Origin: Cherax quadricarinatus | Lineage: Eukaryota; Arthropoda; Malacostraca; Decapoda; Parastacidae | NCBI RefSeq assembly: GCF_038502225.1 | Contig: NC_091300.1 | Coordinates: forward strand, 51,000,957-51,064,956 | Length of the DNA stretch: 64,000 nt | Reading direction: 5' to 3' | Shown here: one piece after another, positions 9,721 to 22,573 of the stretch | Layout of the letters: each line of letters begins with the position of its first letter | How positions within the stretch are numbered: the stretch's first letter is position 1 | Notes under the pieces: generated by a model | The model's input: only the letters and a program-made list of their open reading frames with translations | What the model was told of the DNA's origin: nothing | Databases searched by the model: none | Position numbers and translations under genes: made by a program

Positions 9721-12700
9721 TGGGAGAGTAGGAGGAGGAGTTGTGCTGATATTATGAGAGCAGAGTGGAGGAGGGAGGAGTGATGAAGAGGTGATGCGGG
9801 CTATGATGACTGTGGCGGAGGAGGATGTGTTAGTGATGTAGAATATGGGAGATATGATGATGCAGGTGCTATGAGGTGCCGCAGGTTATGATGGGAGGCA
9901 GGCGTCATGATGAATGTGACATATGATGATGATGCGCTATGATGAGCTGGGGTGTGACATGATGGAGGGCGGCAATGGCAGATGGTATCATGACATTATG
10001 GATGGAGGAGCCAGCTATAATAGTCAGGTGGATGGTTATGATGATGTACAGATGTAATGCGGCTCAGGACATGATGATGATGCGCTGCGATGAAGGTGAT
10101 ACGGTGATGGCGCAGGCGCATGATGTGCTCAGATATGATGGAGGGAAGTGCATGAAGATATGGAAGGTGGAGACAGTGATGGAGGATAAAAACATGATGT
10201 GAAGGTGATATTATGGATATGGAGGCAAGCAGGAGGTTGGGAGAGCAGGAGGAGGAGGGGCAAGCTGATGGGGTCATGGAGGGCAGGAGGGAGTGGAGGG
10301 AAAGGAGAGTGAAGGAGGGAGGTAAAGCAGGAGGATGGTGGAAAGAGGAGGCAGGAGGCATGCAGGAGGAAGGTGGGGAGATTAAAAATGGGAGGAGGTA
10401 CAGCAGCTGAAGGTGGGAGAGCAGGAGGAGTGGAGGCAAGAGGAAGGTGGGAGACAGGAGGGAGCGCTGTTGGCAGGAGGAGGTGAGACAGGAGGGAGGA
10501 GGCAATCAGGAGCTGTGAGACAGGAGGACAGCGCTATGATGTAGCCATGAGACAGGAGGGGAGGTGGCAGCGCCGATGTGAATGGAGAGCAGGAGGAAGG
10601 AGGAGGAGGGGTGGCGCAGGAGTGAGGGAGGAGGGACTGACGGAGGAGCAGAGAGAGGCAAGGTGATGACGGTGAGACAGGAGTGCAGGCGCTATGATGA
10701 ATACTGGAGACAGATGAGAAAAGCTATGATGGAAGACGGCAGATATGATGATGGAGGTACCGGAGGAAGGTGGAGACATGATGGAGGATGCGCTATGATG
10801 GCGCGGAGATATGATGGATGCAGGCATTATGAGATGAATGCGGACATGGAGGATGGAGCAACACATAATGGCAGAGTTAAGAGGAGGAGCAAGAAGCAGA
10901 TGGAATGGCAGAGATATGATGGAGGAGCGCAAAGCCGCGATGAAGCCTGGGGAGAGCAGGAGGGAGGAGTGTCGAGAAAACGCGAGAGTTATGGAGTTTA
11001 TTCGAGGAGCTGATGAGATGATGATACGCCATGATGACGGCGGTTATGATGGCGACCGCCATGATAAACATCTGATATTATGATGCAGCCGCGAGCATTA
11101 CAGTCGCCATAGCAGGCAACAGAGGAGGAGGCAAGCCGGATAAACATGAGAGCAGGAGGAGGAGGCAGGAGGAAGGTGAGAGCAGGAGAGGAGGTAGGTA
11201 CAGGAGGAAGGTGGAGGAGCAAGAGGAGGGAGGTTGGAGGAAGGCAGGAGCAGGAGCAAGGGAGGGGCGAGATGGAACAGGAGCAGGAGAGAGGTAGAGG
11301 TACAGGAGGAACAGGAGAGAGCAGAGGGAAAGAGGCAGAGAAGGAAGGTGAGAGTAGGAGGGAGGAGGTAAGCTGGAGAATATGAGAAGGAGGAAGGCAG
11401 TAAGAAGGAGGAAGGTGGAGATTGTATGGATTGAGGTAAGCAGGAGGAAGGTGGAGTACGAAGGGAGAGAGATAGTAAAGAGGTAATATGAGACAGGAGG
11501 GAGGGAGGCACAGGACGAAGGTGGACAGATGGGAATACAAAGCAGGATGAAATGTGAGACAGGAGGGAGGGAAGCACAGGATAGAAGGTGGAGACAGAAG
11601 GAGGCACGGGCTGAGGATGAAGGTGAGTGACAGGAGGAGGACAGTGTCCTCGAGAAGGCGGAGAGCATGAAAGAGTGGTGGCAAGTCGATGAAGGTGAGA
11701 TAGGAGGAGGAGGTACAGGGATAGCGTGAGCAAGATTGATGATGTGCAGGCAGGCTGCAGGCGGGACAGAGTGGAGGAGGCAAGGAGGAAGGTGGAGAGT
11801 GGAGGAGGTAGGCAGTTATGATAGCTGGTGAGAGCAGGATGGATGGAGGTGTTTCGATGCTGAGACAGGGGAGGTGGAAAGCTGGAGGGAACATGGGAGG
11901 AGGAGGAGGAGGTGCAGGAGGAAGGTGAGACAGGAGGGAGGGAGGTACAGGATGGAAGGTGGGAGAGCAGGATGGATGATAATATAAAGCGGAGAGCAGG
12001 AGGGAGGTGGAAAGCTGAGAATAAGTGAGAGCAGAGGAGGGAGGTGTTATGGAGGACAGTAGAGAGCAGGGGAGGAGGTAAGAGAGGAAAGTGAGAGCAG
12101 AGGCAGAGGTATGGGGAGGAAGGTGGAGAGCAGGAGGAGGAGGCGCAGTGAAGGTGGGAGCAGGAGAGGAGGTAAGTAGGAGTGTGGTGGAGAGCAGAGC
12201 AGGGGAGGTGGGCAGGAGGAAGCTGAGAGTAGGTATGATGGAGGTGTTGGAGGAAGGTGAGAGCAGGAGGAGGAGGGAGGAGAGAGAGAGGAAGGTAGCA
12301 GGAGGATGGTGAAAGTAGAGGCAGGGAGGTAAGCAGCAGGGAAGGTGGAGACAGGAGAAGGTGGTTGAGTGAAGGGATAGTGTTATGGAGGAAGGTGTGG
12401 TGCTATGAGGAGGAGGTAAGCTGATGAATATGAGAGCAGGAGGAGGTGGTGAGCCGAGGAAGGTGGACAGCAGGAGGGAGGGAGGTAAGCAGGAGTAAGG
12501 TGTATATTAAGAGGAGGGAGGCAATGATGTGGTCATGAGACAGGAAGGAGGTGGTAAGCTGAGGAAGGCGGAGACAGAAGGAGTGGAGGTACAGGTGGAA
12601 GGTGGAGAGCAGGAGGGAGGGAGATAAGGTAGAGGAAGGTGGGAGAGCAGGAGGGAGGAGGTGAAGCAGGAGGAAGTCAGAGGAGCAGGAGGGAGGGTGT

Positions 12701-15700
12701 AGTAAGAAAGGAGGAAGGTGGAGGAGCAGGAGGGAGGTGGAGGTGGGGAGAGGAGGAAGGTGAGATATGAGGAGGATACAGGAGAAGTCAGAGAGTAGGA
12801 GGAGATGTAAGCTGGAGAAGGGCGGGGAGGCAGGAGGGATAAAAGCAGGAGGATGGTGGAAGCAGATATAGGGAGGCAATGCGATAGCCAGGAGACTACG
12901 AGGATGGATGCGCTGGCGGTAATGGAAATGTGACATTAAGTGGAGGATGTGGATGCGCTGCAGAGCGGTACGGTGAGACATGAGGATACCGTCGCCATGA
13001 TGATATGCGGAGACATGATGATGATGCGAACCAGGATAAGGTGTGATATTATGATGGATGCAGGCAAATATGATGAATGCGAGAGACAAGATGATGGCGG
13101 CGCCGGCGATATTATGATATCTGATGATGCATGTGAGCTGGCGGAGGATAAAGGAGGATATGATGATGATGGATCTGATAGATGAGATGATGGCCATGAT
13201 GGACGGCAGGACATTACAGATGAGGCGCCATGATGGAAATGACGGCAGATATGATGAGTGATATGGTTTGAGGAATAGAGACAGATGGGGCTGACAAGCA
13301 GTGATGAAAGTGGAGACAGGAGGGATAGCAGGTACAGGAGGAAGGTGGAGACAGGAGGAGGAGGTACAGGAGGAAGGAGATATGAGGAGGGTGGTAAGGA
13401 GATAGAAGTGAGATATGAGGAGGAGCTACAGAAATGAAGGAGAGTTAAGAGGAGGAGGTACAGATGTAGCTGTGGTTAGTTATGAGGAGGGAGGCAAGTG
13501 GGAGGAAGGTGGACAGGAGGAGGAGGCAAGCAGGAGGGAAGGTGGAGACAGGATATATTGTTAATATGATGATGGGTGGAGATAAGATGGAGGAGGTAAC
13601 TGTGTGGAGCAAGGTGAGACAGGAGGAGCAGGTACATAGATAAATAGAGATGGAGGAGGGCAGGTGCTGGATAGAAGGTGAGAGCAGGATGATGAGGAGG
13701 AGGATGATGACAGGAGGTGGAGGATGGGGAGGAGGGAGGAGGACCAACGATGGAGGATAAAGCAGGAGGACGGTAGAGCATATGTGATAAGAGGAGCAGG
13801 AGGAAGATGCAGACAGGAGTGGAGGATGCGTCGGAGGAAGGTGGAGAGCAGGAGGGAGGAGGCAGGCGAGGATAAAGTGGAGACAAAGGAGGCAGGCACA
13901 TGATAGCTGTGACACACAGAGGAGGGCGTGCTGGTGATAGTGTGTAGAGCAGGAGGAGGGTGGTAAGGCAGATGGAAGGCGGGAGACAGGAGGAGGAGCA
14001 CAGTACAATGAGACAGGAGGAGGAGGCAAGATGAATATGAACAGATAAGATGGGAGGATGCATGAGGAAGGTGATCTATGATATATGCTATATGTCGGGG
14101 AGTGCAGGATGGGAGGGTGTGCAGGATGGGCTGGGTGAGGAGTGAGGATGATGCGCTATGATGGCGTGAGACAGGAGGAGGATAAAAATATGATGAGTCA
14201 GAGCAGGATGATGATGCGTTCGATGGGTCAAGGATACAGAGGAGAGGAGGAGGAGGAGGATAAAGAGTGAGGACGGTGGAAAAACAGATACAGGAGGCAT
14301 TTATGATAGTCATGAGAGCAATAGATATGCTATAGCTTAAGGTGAGAGCAGGAGGGAGGAGGTAAGCAGGAGGGAAGGTGGAGATGAGATGTGAGGCCAT
14401 ACAGTGATATATGGAGACAGGAGGGAGGAGGCAATCATACAGGAGAGCAGGAGGACAGAGGCAAGAGGAGGGGAATATGTATTAAGGAGGGAGGGTGGGC
14501 ATGCTGGAGGAAGGTATAGGAGGAGGAGGGAGGAGGGAGTGAGGGAGGGAGGTGAGGAGGGAGGAGGAGTGAGATTGACGGAGGAGGAGAGAAAGTGGTG
14601 AGGATGGTAGAGACAGGGGTGATGGACAGGATAAAGACAGAGAGCAGGAGGAGAGGCTGGAGGAAGGTGGAGACAGGAGGAGGGAGGCAGGAGGAAAGTG
14701 AGAGCAGAGGAGTAGGTACAGGAGGCGAAGGTGGAGAGCAGTGAGGAGGAGGTAAGAGAGGGGAAGGTGGGAGAGCAGAGGAGGGTGGCAGAGGAACATG
14801 GAGAGCAGGAGGGAGTGGAGCACAGAAGAAGGTGGAGAGCAGGAGGGGAGGGAAAGCAGGAGGAAGGTGGAGAGCAGAGGAGAGAGGCAGTGAGGAAGGG
14901 GAGAGCAGGAGGGGAGGTAGGTGTTAGATGGAAGTTGGAGTGCAGGAGGGAGGGTGGGTACAGGAGGAAGGTGGGGAGAGCAGGAGGGAGGAGGTGAAAC
15001 AGAGGAAGGGGAGAGCAGAGGGAGGGAGGAAGCAGAGGAAGCTGGGAGAGAGGAGGAGGGAGGTAAGCTGGAGGAAGGTGAGGGCAGGAGGGAGGAGGGA
15101 GGGGAGGGAGGAAGGAGGAGGTAAGAGAGGATGTGCGGAAAGCAGGAGGCAGGGAGGTATGTGACAAAGTGAGATAACAGAGGGAGGCAGAAGTAAGGTG
15201 GGGAGAGCAGGAGGGAGAGAAAGAGGAGGAAGGTGGAGACAGGAGGAGGTTGTTACAGGAGGAGGGTGAGAGCAGGAGGTGGTGCACCAGAGCAGGTGAG
15301 AGCAGAGGAGGTAGGTGTTAGATAGAATATGAGAGAGCAGGAGTGGAGGGTGGTATGCTGATAAGGTGTGAGAGAGGAGGGAGGAGGGAGGAGGTGAGGC
15401 AGGGAGTGGTGGAGTGAGGGACTGACGGAGGGAGGAGGAGGCACAGGAGGATGGTGGAGTGCAGGGGGAGGTAGGTGCTATGAGGAAGGCCAGAGTTATG
15501 AGGATAGTGCTATATGGCGACAGAGAGCAGGAGGGAGGAGGTGTTTGAGGAAGGTGAGAGTTAAGAGTGAGTGGAGGCAAGCAGGAGGAAAGTGGAGAGC
15601 AGGAGGGAGGTAGGTAAGCAGGAGGAAGGTAGATGAGGGAGGGAGGTAAGTAGGACGAAGGTGGAGACAGGAGGAGGGAGGTGCTATGGCGCAGGACAGA

Positions 15701-17580
15701 TGGAGTGGAGGCTGATAGTCAGAGCAGGAGGAGGAGGCTGGAGGCGGGCGGACATTATGATGATGAGGAGTGGATAGAGGAGGGAGGCAAATATGATGAC
15801 GTGGAGCGCTTGAGGAGTGGCCGACCGGTTATGATAAAATGCGGACATGGATGGAAGGTGAGACAGAAGGCAGGCAGGCAAGATGATGATGTCAGACAGC
15901 TATGAGACAGATGATGGAGTGCATATGATGGAAGGTGAGAGCAGAGAGGCAGGTACAGGATGAACAGGAGACAAGATGATGTGATGCAAGCCGATGGAAT
16001 GCAGGAGACATGACAAGGATAAGGGCTGATGATGAGTCAGATATGAGGATAGTATATTATGATGGAATGCAGAGATATGATGGTGCTATAAGCAGAATGA
16101 ATATGAGATGAGGATATGAGGTGTCGAGGAATAAGGAGATAATAATGGAAATGCCAGCAGAATGGAGGAAGAAAGGAGATAAAAAGGACTGAGTGTACAG
16201 TGAGGAAGGTGGTGAGTGGATGGAGGTAGGTAAGTGGGGGAAGGCGGAGCAGAGGGAGGAGGTGAAGAGACGAAGGTGGAGCAGGAGGGAAGGCGAAGCA
16301 GGAGGAAGGTGGGAGCAGGAGGGAGTGGAAGGGCAGGAGGAAGGTGGAGAGCAGAAGGAGGCACGTAAGAGGAGGAAGGAGAGCAGGAGGGAGGACGGGG
16401 CTGAGGGAAGGTGAGAGCATGAAAGAGGTAAGCTGGAGGAAGGTGAGATCGGGAGGGAGGAGGCAGGAGAAGGTGGAGATCGGGAGGGAGGAGGCAGGGA
16501 GGAAGGTGGAGAGCAGAGATGGAGAGAAGGAAGGCGGGAGAGCAGGGAGGGAGGAGGAAGGTGAGGAATGCGGGAGACAGATAGGAGTGTAGTGGGCAAA
16601 TATGAGGAATATGGAGCTATGATGGAGGCAGTGCGCTATGAGGAGCTGGAGATATATAATGGATAGTGATTGAGGAAAGGACAGGAGGGTGAAAGCCGAG
16701 CAGCAGGATATTATGAGGAGGAGGTACAGGATAGCCATGGAGACAGAGTGGGAGGATGTAGCTAGGAGGAAGGTGGAGACAGGATGGATGGAGGTGCTCG
16801 ATATGCGATGGTGATGGAGTGGCAGTCGATGGAAGGCAGATATGATGGAGGATGGCTATGGATGGAATGTGAGACAGGAGGAGGATGCAAGAGGATGTTG
16901 GAGACAGGAGGGAGGTATAAGGCGTAGGATGGAATGTGTATTAAGATGAGGAGGTACAAAGAGGAAGGTGGAGACAGGAGGAGGAGGGGCAACAAGAGGC
17001 GGTGGTTATGATGGGCGAGGCTATGATAGCTCGGAGCAGGTACGACGGAGGTGTTCGATAGTCGCGAGACATGATGAAGGAGGTGATGGAGAGATAGCCG
17101 CGCTATGATGACGGTGGCGTGCCAGGATATGATGCGCTGTTATGTGGAAGGTGATATTATGATGAAGGCGGTCGACAGAAGGACAGCAGTGGGGTACATG
17201 ATGAATAAAGGCGACATTGGGATGATGATCCCCAAAAAAGGCCGGAATTATGAGGGAGGAGGAAAGAGGAGGGCGCATTTTTATAAATGAGCCCCGGGTC
17301 ATGAAAGGAAAAATTGGAAAATTGATAAAATGGCAACAGGGGCGTGAAGGGCGTGATTTTAAATGAGGGGTGATCGCAAGAGGGGTTAAAAATTAAAGGA
17401 TGGAGGATGCGGGGCCTAGATGAAATGGGGACAATGAGGAGGCCAGGCATGAGGAACCCGGGAAATAGGGGGGGGTACGGGAAAAGGGGAGAGCAGAGGG
17501 GGGGAGGCAGAGGAAATTTGGGGAGGAGGAAGGAGGGGGGGTTTGGGGGAAAGGTGGGAAGCAGGAAAAAAGGAGGTTTT
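9721..17580. repeat. degraded purine-rich array with ATGATG-rich segments
   Basis: The 38-bp motif persists in broken form: GCAGGAGG, GGAAGGTGG and GAGACAGGAGG recur with missing bases and irregular spacing. Segments rich in ATGATG and TATGATG interrupt it at about 9.86-10.2, 10.67-11.1, 12.9-13.27, 15.68-16.1 and 16.6-17.25 kb. From about 17.26 to 17.58 kb, homopolymers are stretched (runs of G and A). The error style resembles poor long-read consensus over a satellite as much as real divergence. No gene is supported; every long open frame is low-complexity. Confidence 0.75.
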
Positions 17581-19621
17581 TTAAGGGAAGGGGGGAGAGC
17601 AGAGGAGGAAGGTGGGAGAGCAGGAGGGAGGGAGGTAAGCAGGAGGAAGGTGGGAGAGCAGGAGGGAGGGAGGTAAGCAGGAGGAAGCTGGGAGAGTAGG
17701 AGGGAGGGAGGTAAGCTGGAGGAAGGCGGGAGAGCAGGAGGGAGTGAGGGAGGGAGGGAGGGAAGGAGGGAGGTAAGCAGGAGGATGGTGGGAAAGTAGG
17801 AGGCAGGGAGGTATGCAGGAGGAAGGTGGGAGAGCAGGAGGGAGGGAGGTAAGCAGAAGGAAGGTGGGAGAGCAGGAGGGAGGGAGGTAAGCAGGAGGAA
17901 GGTGGGAGAGCAGGAGGGAGGTTGTTAAGCAGGAGGAGGGTGGGAGAGCAGGAGGGAGGGAGGTAATCAGGAGTAAGGTGGGAGAGCAGGAGGGAGGTAG
18001 GTAAGCAGGAGGAAGGTGAGAGAGCAGGAGGGAGGGTGGTATGCTGGAGGAAGGTGGGAGAGTAGGAGGGAGTGAGGGAGGGAGGGAGGGAGGGAGTGAG
18101 GGATTGACGGAGGGAGTGAGAGAGGTAAGCAGGAGGATGGTGGGAGAGCAGGGGGGGAGGTAGGTAAGCAGGAGGAAGGTTGGAGAGCAGGAGGGAGGTA
18201 GGTAAGCAGGAGGAAGATGGTAGAGCAGGAGGGAGGGAGGTAAGCAGGAGGATGGTGGGAGAGCAGGAGGGAGGGAGGTAAGCAGGAGGAAGGTGGGAGA
18301 GCAGGAGGAAGGTGGTTGAGCAGAAGGGAGGTAGGTAAGCAGGAGGAAGGTGGGAGAGCAGGAGGGAGGGAGGTAAGCTGGAGGAAGGCGGGAGAGCAGG
18401 AGGGAGGGTGGTAAGCTGGAGGAAGGTGGGAGAGCAGGAGGGAGGGAGGTAAGCAGGAGGAAGGTGGGAGAGCAGGAGGGAGGGAGGTAAGCAGGAGGAA
18501 GGTGGGAGAGCAGGAGGGAGGTAGGTAAGCAGGAGGAAGGTGGGAGAGCAGGAGGGAGGGAGGTAAGCAGGAGGAAGGTGGGAGAGCAGGAGGGAGGGAG
18601 GTAAGCAGGAGGAAGGCGGGAGAGCAGGAGGGAGTGAGGGAGTGAGAGAGAGAGGAAGGTAAGCAGGAGGATGGTGGGAAAGTAGGAGGGAGGGAGGTAA
18701 GCAGGAGGAAGGTGGGAGAGCAGGAGGGAGGGAGGTAAGCAGGAGGAAGGTGGGAGAGCAGAAGGGAGGGAAGTAAGCAGGAGGAAGGTGGGAGAGCAGG
18801 AGGGAGGTAGGTAAGCTGGATGAAGGTGGGAGAGCAGGATGGAGGGAGGTAAACAGGAGGAGGAAGGGGAGGGAGGTAAGCAGGAGTGGGAGAGCAGGAG
18901 GGAGGGAGGAAGGGTGGTAAGCAGGAGGAAGGTGGGAGAGTAGGGGGGAGGGAGGTAAGCAGGAGGAAGGTGGGAGAGCAGGAGGGAGGGAGGTAAGCAG
19001 GAGGAAGGTGGGAGAGCAGGAGGGAGGTAGGTAAGCAGGAGGAAGGCGGGAGAGCAGGAGGGAGGGAGGTAAGCAGGAGGAAGGTGGGAGAGCAGGAGGG
19101 AGGGAGGTAAGCAGGAGGAAGGTGGGAGAGCAGGAGGGAGGTAGGTAAGCAGGAGGAAGGTGGGAGAGCAGGAGGGAAGCTGGAGGAAGGAAAGAGCAGG
19201 AGGGAGTGAGGGATGGAGGGAGGGAAGGAGGGAGGTAAGCAGGAGGATGGTGAGGGAGGTAAGGAGGAGGAGGGAGGGAGGTAGGTAAGCAGGAGGAAGG
19301 TGGGAGAGCAGGAGGGAGGGTGGTAAGCAGGAGGAAGGTGGGAGAGCAGGAGGGAGGGAGGTAAGCTGGAGGAAGGTGGGAGAGCAGGAGGGAGGGTGGT
19401 AAGCTGGAGGAAGGTGGGAGAGCAGGAGGGAGGGAGGTAAGCAGGAGGAAGGTGGGAGAGCAGGAGGGAGGTAGGTAAGCAGGAGGAAGGTGGGAGAGCA
19501 GGAGGGAGGGAGGTAAGCAGGAGGAAGGTGGGATAGTACGAGGGAGGTAAGCAGGAGAAAGGTGGGAGAGTAGGGGGGAGGGAGGTGAGCTGGAGGAAAG
19601 TGGGAGAGTAGGGGGGAGGGA
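17581..19621. repeat. 38-bp purine-rich minisatellite, clean block
   Basis: Unit starts are 38 bp apart (for example GTAAGC at 17635 and 17673). Common unit variants replace GTAAGCAGG by GTAAGCTGG, or GGAGGGAG by GGAGGTAG. The plus strand is almost pure purine. A 751-residue minus-strand open frame (17393-19648) only translates the repeat and is not a gene. Confidence 0.96.
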
Positions 19622-20860
19622 GGTAGACTTTGCAAAAGCATTTGACAAATGCGATCATGGTGTAATAGCCCATAAAATACGTGCTAAAGGAATAACTGGG
19701 AAAGTGGGGAGATGGATCTTCAACTTCCTAACAAATCGAACACAAAGAATAGTGGTCAACAGAGTTAAATCGGAGGCTGCCATAGTGAAGAGCTCTGTTC
19801 CACAAGGCACAGTACTCGCCCCCATCTTATTCCTTATCCTCATATCAGACATAAACAGAGATATACACCACAGCACCGTATCATCCTTTGCGGATGATAC
19901 TAGGATCTGCATGAGGCTGTCATCTGCTGAGGACGCGGTTAACCTCCAAGAAGATATAAACAAAGTTTTCCAGTGGGCAACGGTAAACAATATGATGTTC
20001 AATGAGGACAAATTCCAACTACTCCGTTATGGAAAATTGGAGGAGATAATAACTAGAACAGAGTATACTACTGACTCCGGCCATACAATAGAGCGGAAAA
20101 ATAATGTAAGGGACCTGGGAGTAGTAATGTCTGAGGATCTCACTTTCAAGGATCACAACAGTACCACGATCGCACGTGCAAAGAAAATGATAGGATGGAT
20201 AATGAGAACTTTCAAAACGAGAGATGCCAAGCCCATGATGATCCTTTTCAAATCACTTGTTCTCTCTAGGCTGGAATACTGCTGTACATTAACATCTCCA
20301 TACAAAGCAGGTGAAATCGCAGATCTAGAGAGTGTACAGAGATCCTTTACTGCACGTATAAGTTCTGTCAAGCACCTTAACTACTGGGAATGCTTGGAAG
20401 CACTTGACTTGTACTCGTTGGAACGCAGGAGGGAGAGATATATCATAATCTACACTTGGAAAATCTTGGAAGGAATGGTCCCAAATCTGCACACAGAAAT
20501 CACTCCCTACGAAAGTAAAAGACTGGGCAGGCGATGCAAAATGCCGCCAATAAAAAGTAGGGGCGCCATTGGTACACTAAGAGAAAACACCATAAGTGTC
20601 CGGGGCCCAAAACTGTTCAACAGCCTCCCATCAAGCATTAGGGGAATTGCCAATAAACCCCTGGCTGCCTTCAAGAGAGAGCTGGACAGATACTTAAAGT
20701 CGGTGCCGGATCAGCCGGGCTGTGGCTCGTACGTCGGACTGCGTGCGGCCAGCAGTAACAGCCTAGTTGATCAGGCCCTGATCCATCGAGAGGCCTGGTC
20801 ATGGACCGGGCCGCGGGGGCGTTGATCCCCGGAATAACCTCCAGGTAATCCAGGTAACCA
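19622..20860 (+). mobile_element. 5'-truncated CR1/L2/jockey-like LINE inside the 38-bp array
   Basis: Non-repetitive sequence starts abruptly at the reverse-transcriptase motif A and ends in a short AATCCAGGTAACC-type tail. The 38-bp array resumes at about 20861. Left and right array flanks rejoin within one repeat unit (GGAGGTA then CAGGAGGAAGG), so this is a clean insertion into the satellite. The 5' truncation and the 3' tail of short repeats are typical of target-primed insertion. Confidence 0.88.
19623..20825 (+). pseudogene. LINE reverse transcriptase, C-terminal two-thirds
   Basis: The frame is open from VDFAKAFD (motif A with its catalytic Asp, at the very start) to a stop at 20823-20825. 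Later come SSVPQGTVLAPILFLI (motif B), SSFADDTRI (motif C, both Asp present, near 19887), NEDKFQLL, and the typical C-terminal GPKLFNSLPSSIR and AFKRELDRYLK. The endonuclease and the front of the reverse transcriptase are missing. The frame has no internal stop, so this insertion is younger than most relics here. The exact clade is uncertain. The conventional start at 19704 is only an internal codon, since the element is truncated. Confidence 0.88.
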
Positions 20861-22030
20861 GGAGGAAGGCGTGAGAGCAGGAGGGAGGGTGGTAAGCTGG
20901 AGGAAGGTGGGAGAGCAGGAGGGAGGGTGGTAAGCTGGAGGAAGGTGGGAGAGCAGGAGGGAGAGTCGTAAGCTAGAGGAAGGTGGGAGAGCAGGAGGGA
21001 GGGAGGTAAGCTGTAGGAAGGCGGGAGAGCAGGAGGGAGGGTGATAAGCTGGAGGAAGGTGGGAGAGCAGGAGGGAGGAGTGGTAAGCTGGAGGAAGGTG
21101 GGTGAGCAGGAGGGAGGGTGGTAAGCTGGAGGAAGGTGGGAGAGCAGGAGGGAGGAGTGGTAAGCTGGAGGAAGGTGGGTGAGCAGGAGGGAGGGTGGTA
21201 AGCTGGAGGAAGGTGTTAGAGCAGGAGGGAGGGAGATAAGCAGGAAGAAGGTGGGAGAGCAGAAGGGAGGGAGGTAAGCAGGAGGAAGGTGGGAGAGCAG
21301 GAGGGAGGTAGGTAAGCAGGAGGAAGGTGGGAGAGCAGGAGGGAGGGAGGTAAACAGGAGGAAGGTCGGATAGTACGAGGGAGGTAAGCAGGAGGAAGGT
21401 GGGAGAGTAGGGGGGAGGGAGGTGAGCTGGAGGAAAGTGGGAGAGTAGGGGGGACGGAGTGAGCAGTAGGAAGGCGGGAGAGCAGGAGGGATGGTGGTAA
21501 GCTGGAGGAAGGTGGGAGAGCAGGAGGGAGGGTGGTAAGCTGGAGGAAGGTGGGAGAGCAGGAGGGAGAGAGGTAAGCTAGAGGAAGGTGGGAGAGCAGG
21601 AGGGAGGGAGGTAAGCTGGAGGAAGGCAGGAGAGCAGGAGGGAGGGTGGTAAGCTGGAGGAAGGTGGGAGAGCAGGAGGGAGGGTGGTAAGCTGGAGGAA
21701 GGTGGGAGAGCAGGAGGGAGGGTGGTAAGCTGGAGGAAGGTGGGAGAGCAGGAGGGAGGGTGGTAAGCTGGAGGAAGGCGGGAGAGCAGGAGGGAGGGTG
21801 GTAAGCTGGAGGAAGGTGGGAGAGCAGGAGGGAGGGAGGTAAGCAGGAGGAAGGTGGGAGAGCAGGAGGGAGGGAGGTAAGCTGGAGGAAGGCGGGAGAG
21901 CAGGAGGGAGGGTGGTAAGCTGGAGGAAGGTGGGAGAGCAGGAGGGAGGGAGGTAAGCTGGAGGAAGGCGGGAGAGCAGGAGGGAGGGTGGAAAGCTGGA
22001 GGAAGGCGGGAGAGCAGGAGGGAGGGAGGG
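20861..22030. repeat. 38-bp purine-rich minisatellite, right block
   Basis: The array continues after the LINE insertion. Units here mostly carry GTGGTAAGCTGGAGGAAGG rather than GTAAGCAGG, so a different subfamily dominates on this side. The array stops at about 22030 next to AT-rich DNA. Confidence 0.95.
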
Positions 22031-22250
22031 GAACAGGGCTAGGCTGTGACATATTTCGTATATGTTAATGAGGTAATTAATCATGTTCCCAACTAGTGTG
22101 AAATTAACTGCAAATATTACATTGTATACAATCTGCAGTTAGGACAAAAAGCATAAAAATCACTTCAGTTTAGTAACATTGAGCCACGAAACTGAACTGA
22201 ATGATGTACAGTGGAAGGCGGCGTGAAGTACCCGTAGAGTGGCCTGTGCG

Positions 22251-22512
22251 TTAATATGTATGTAGCGTGAAGGAGTGTATGTAATGGGAAGAGTGGAGTG
22301 GAGTATGTGTGGTGTTGTGGAGAGTGTGTATGTGTTGTAGTGCAGAGAGTGTGGTGTGGAGAGTGTGAAGGATGGGAAGAGAGTGTGGTGTTGTGGAGTG
22401 TTTTGTGGAGGGTATGGTATTGTAGAGAGTGTGATTTGGTACGTATATTTTCGGGGAGAGTACAGTGTTGTGGAAAGCGTAGAATGGTGGAGAGTGTGTT
22501 GTAGAGAAAGAG
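22251..22512. repeat. degenerate GTGGAGAGTGTG-type tandem repeat
   Basis: Short G/T-rich units (GTGGTGTTGTGGAGAGTGT and variants) recur with irregular spacing. No coding feature is seen. The 220 bp before it (22031-22250) is AT-rich and unannotated. Confidence 0.75.
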
Positions 22513-22573
22513 AAAGACGGTAGCAAGTTTAAGGCGTAGGCAGAATCGTTACCAAATCTAGGCTGTAGGCTGG

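Noticed and set aside
9194..16738. Many Pro/Ser/Leu- or Arg/Glu/Gly-rich open frames on both strands.
   Set aside because: They follow the purine/pyrimidine bias of the degraded array and change composition with it, so they are not genes.
17393..19648. 751-codon minus-strand open frame rich in Pro, Ser and Leu (and two other long frames over the same DNA).
   Set aside because: It is a direct translation of the 38-bp repeat; three overlapping frames are equally open because no unit contains a stop. There is no domain, no start context and no unique sequence.
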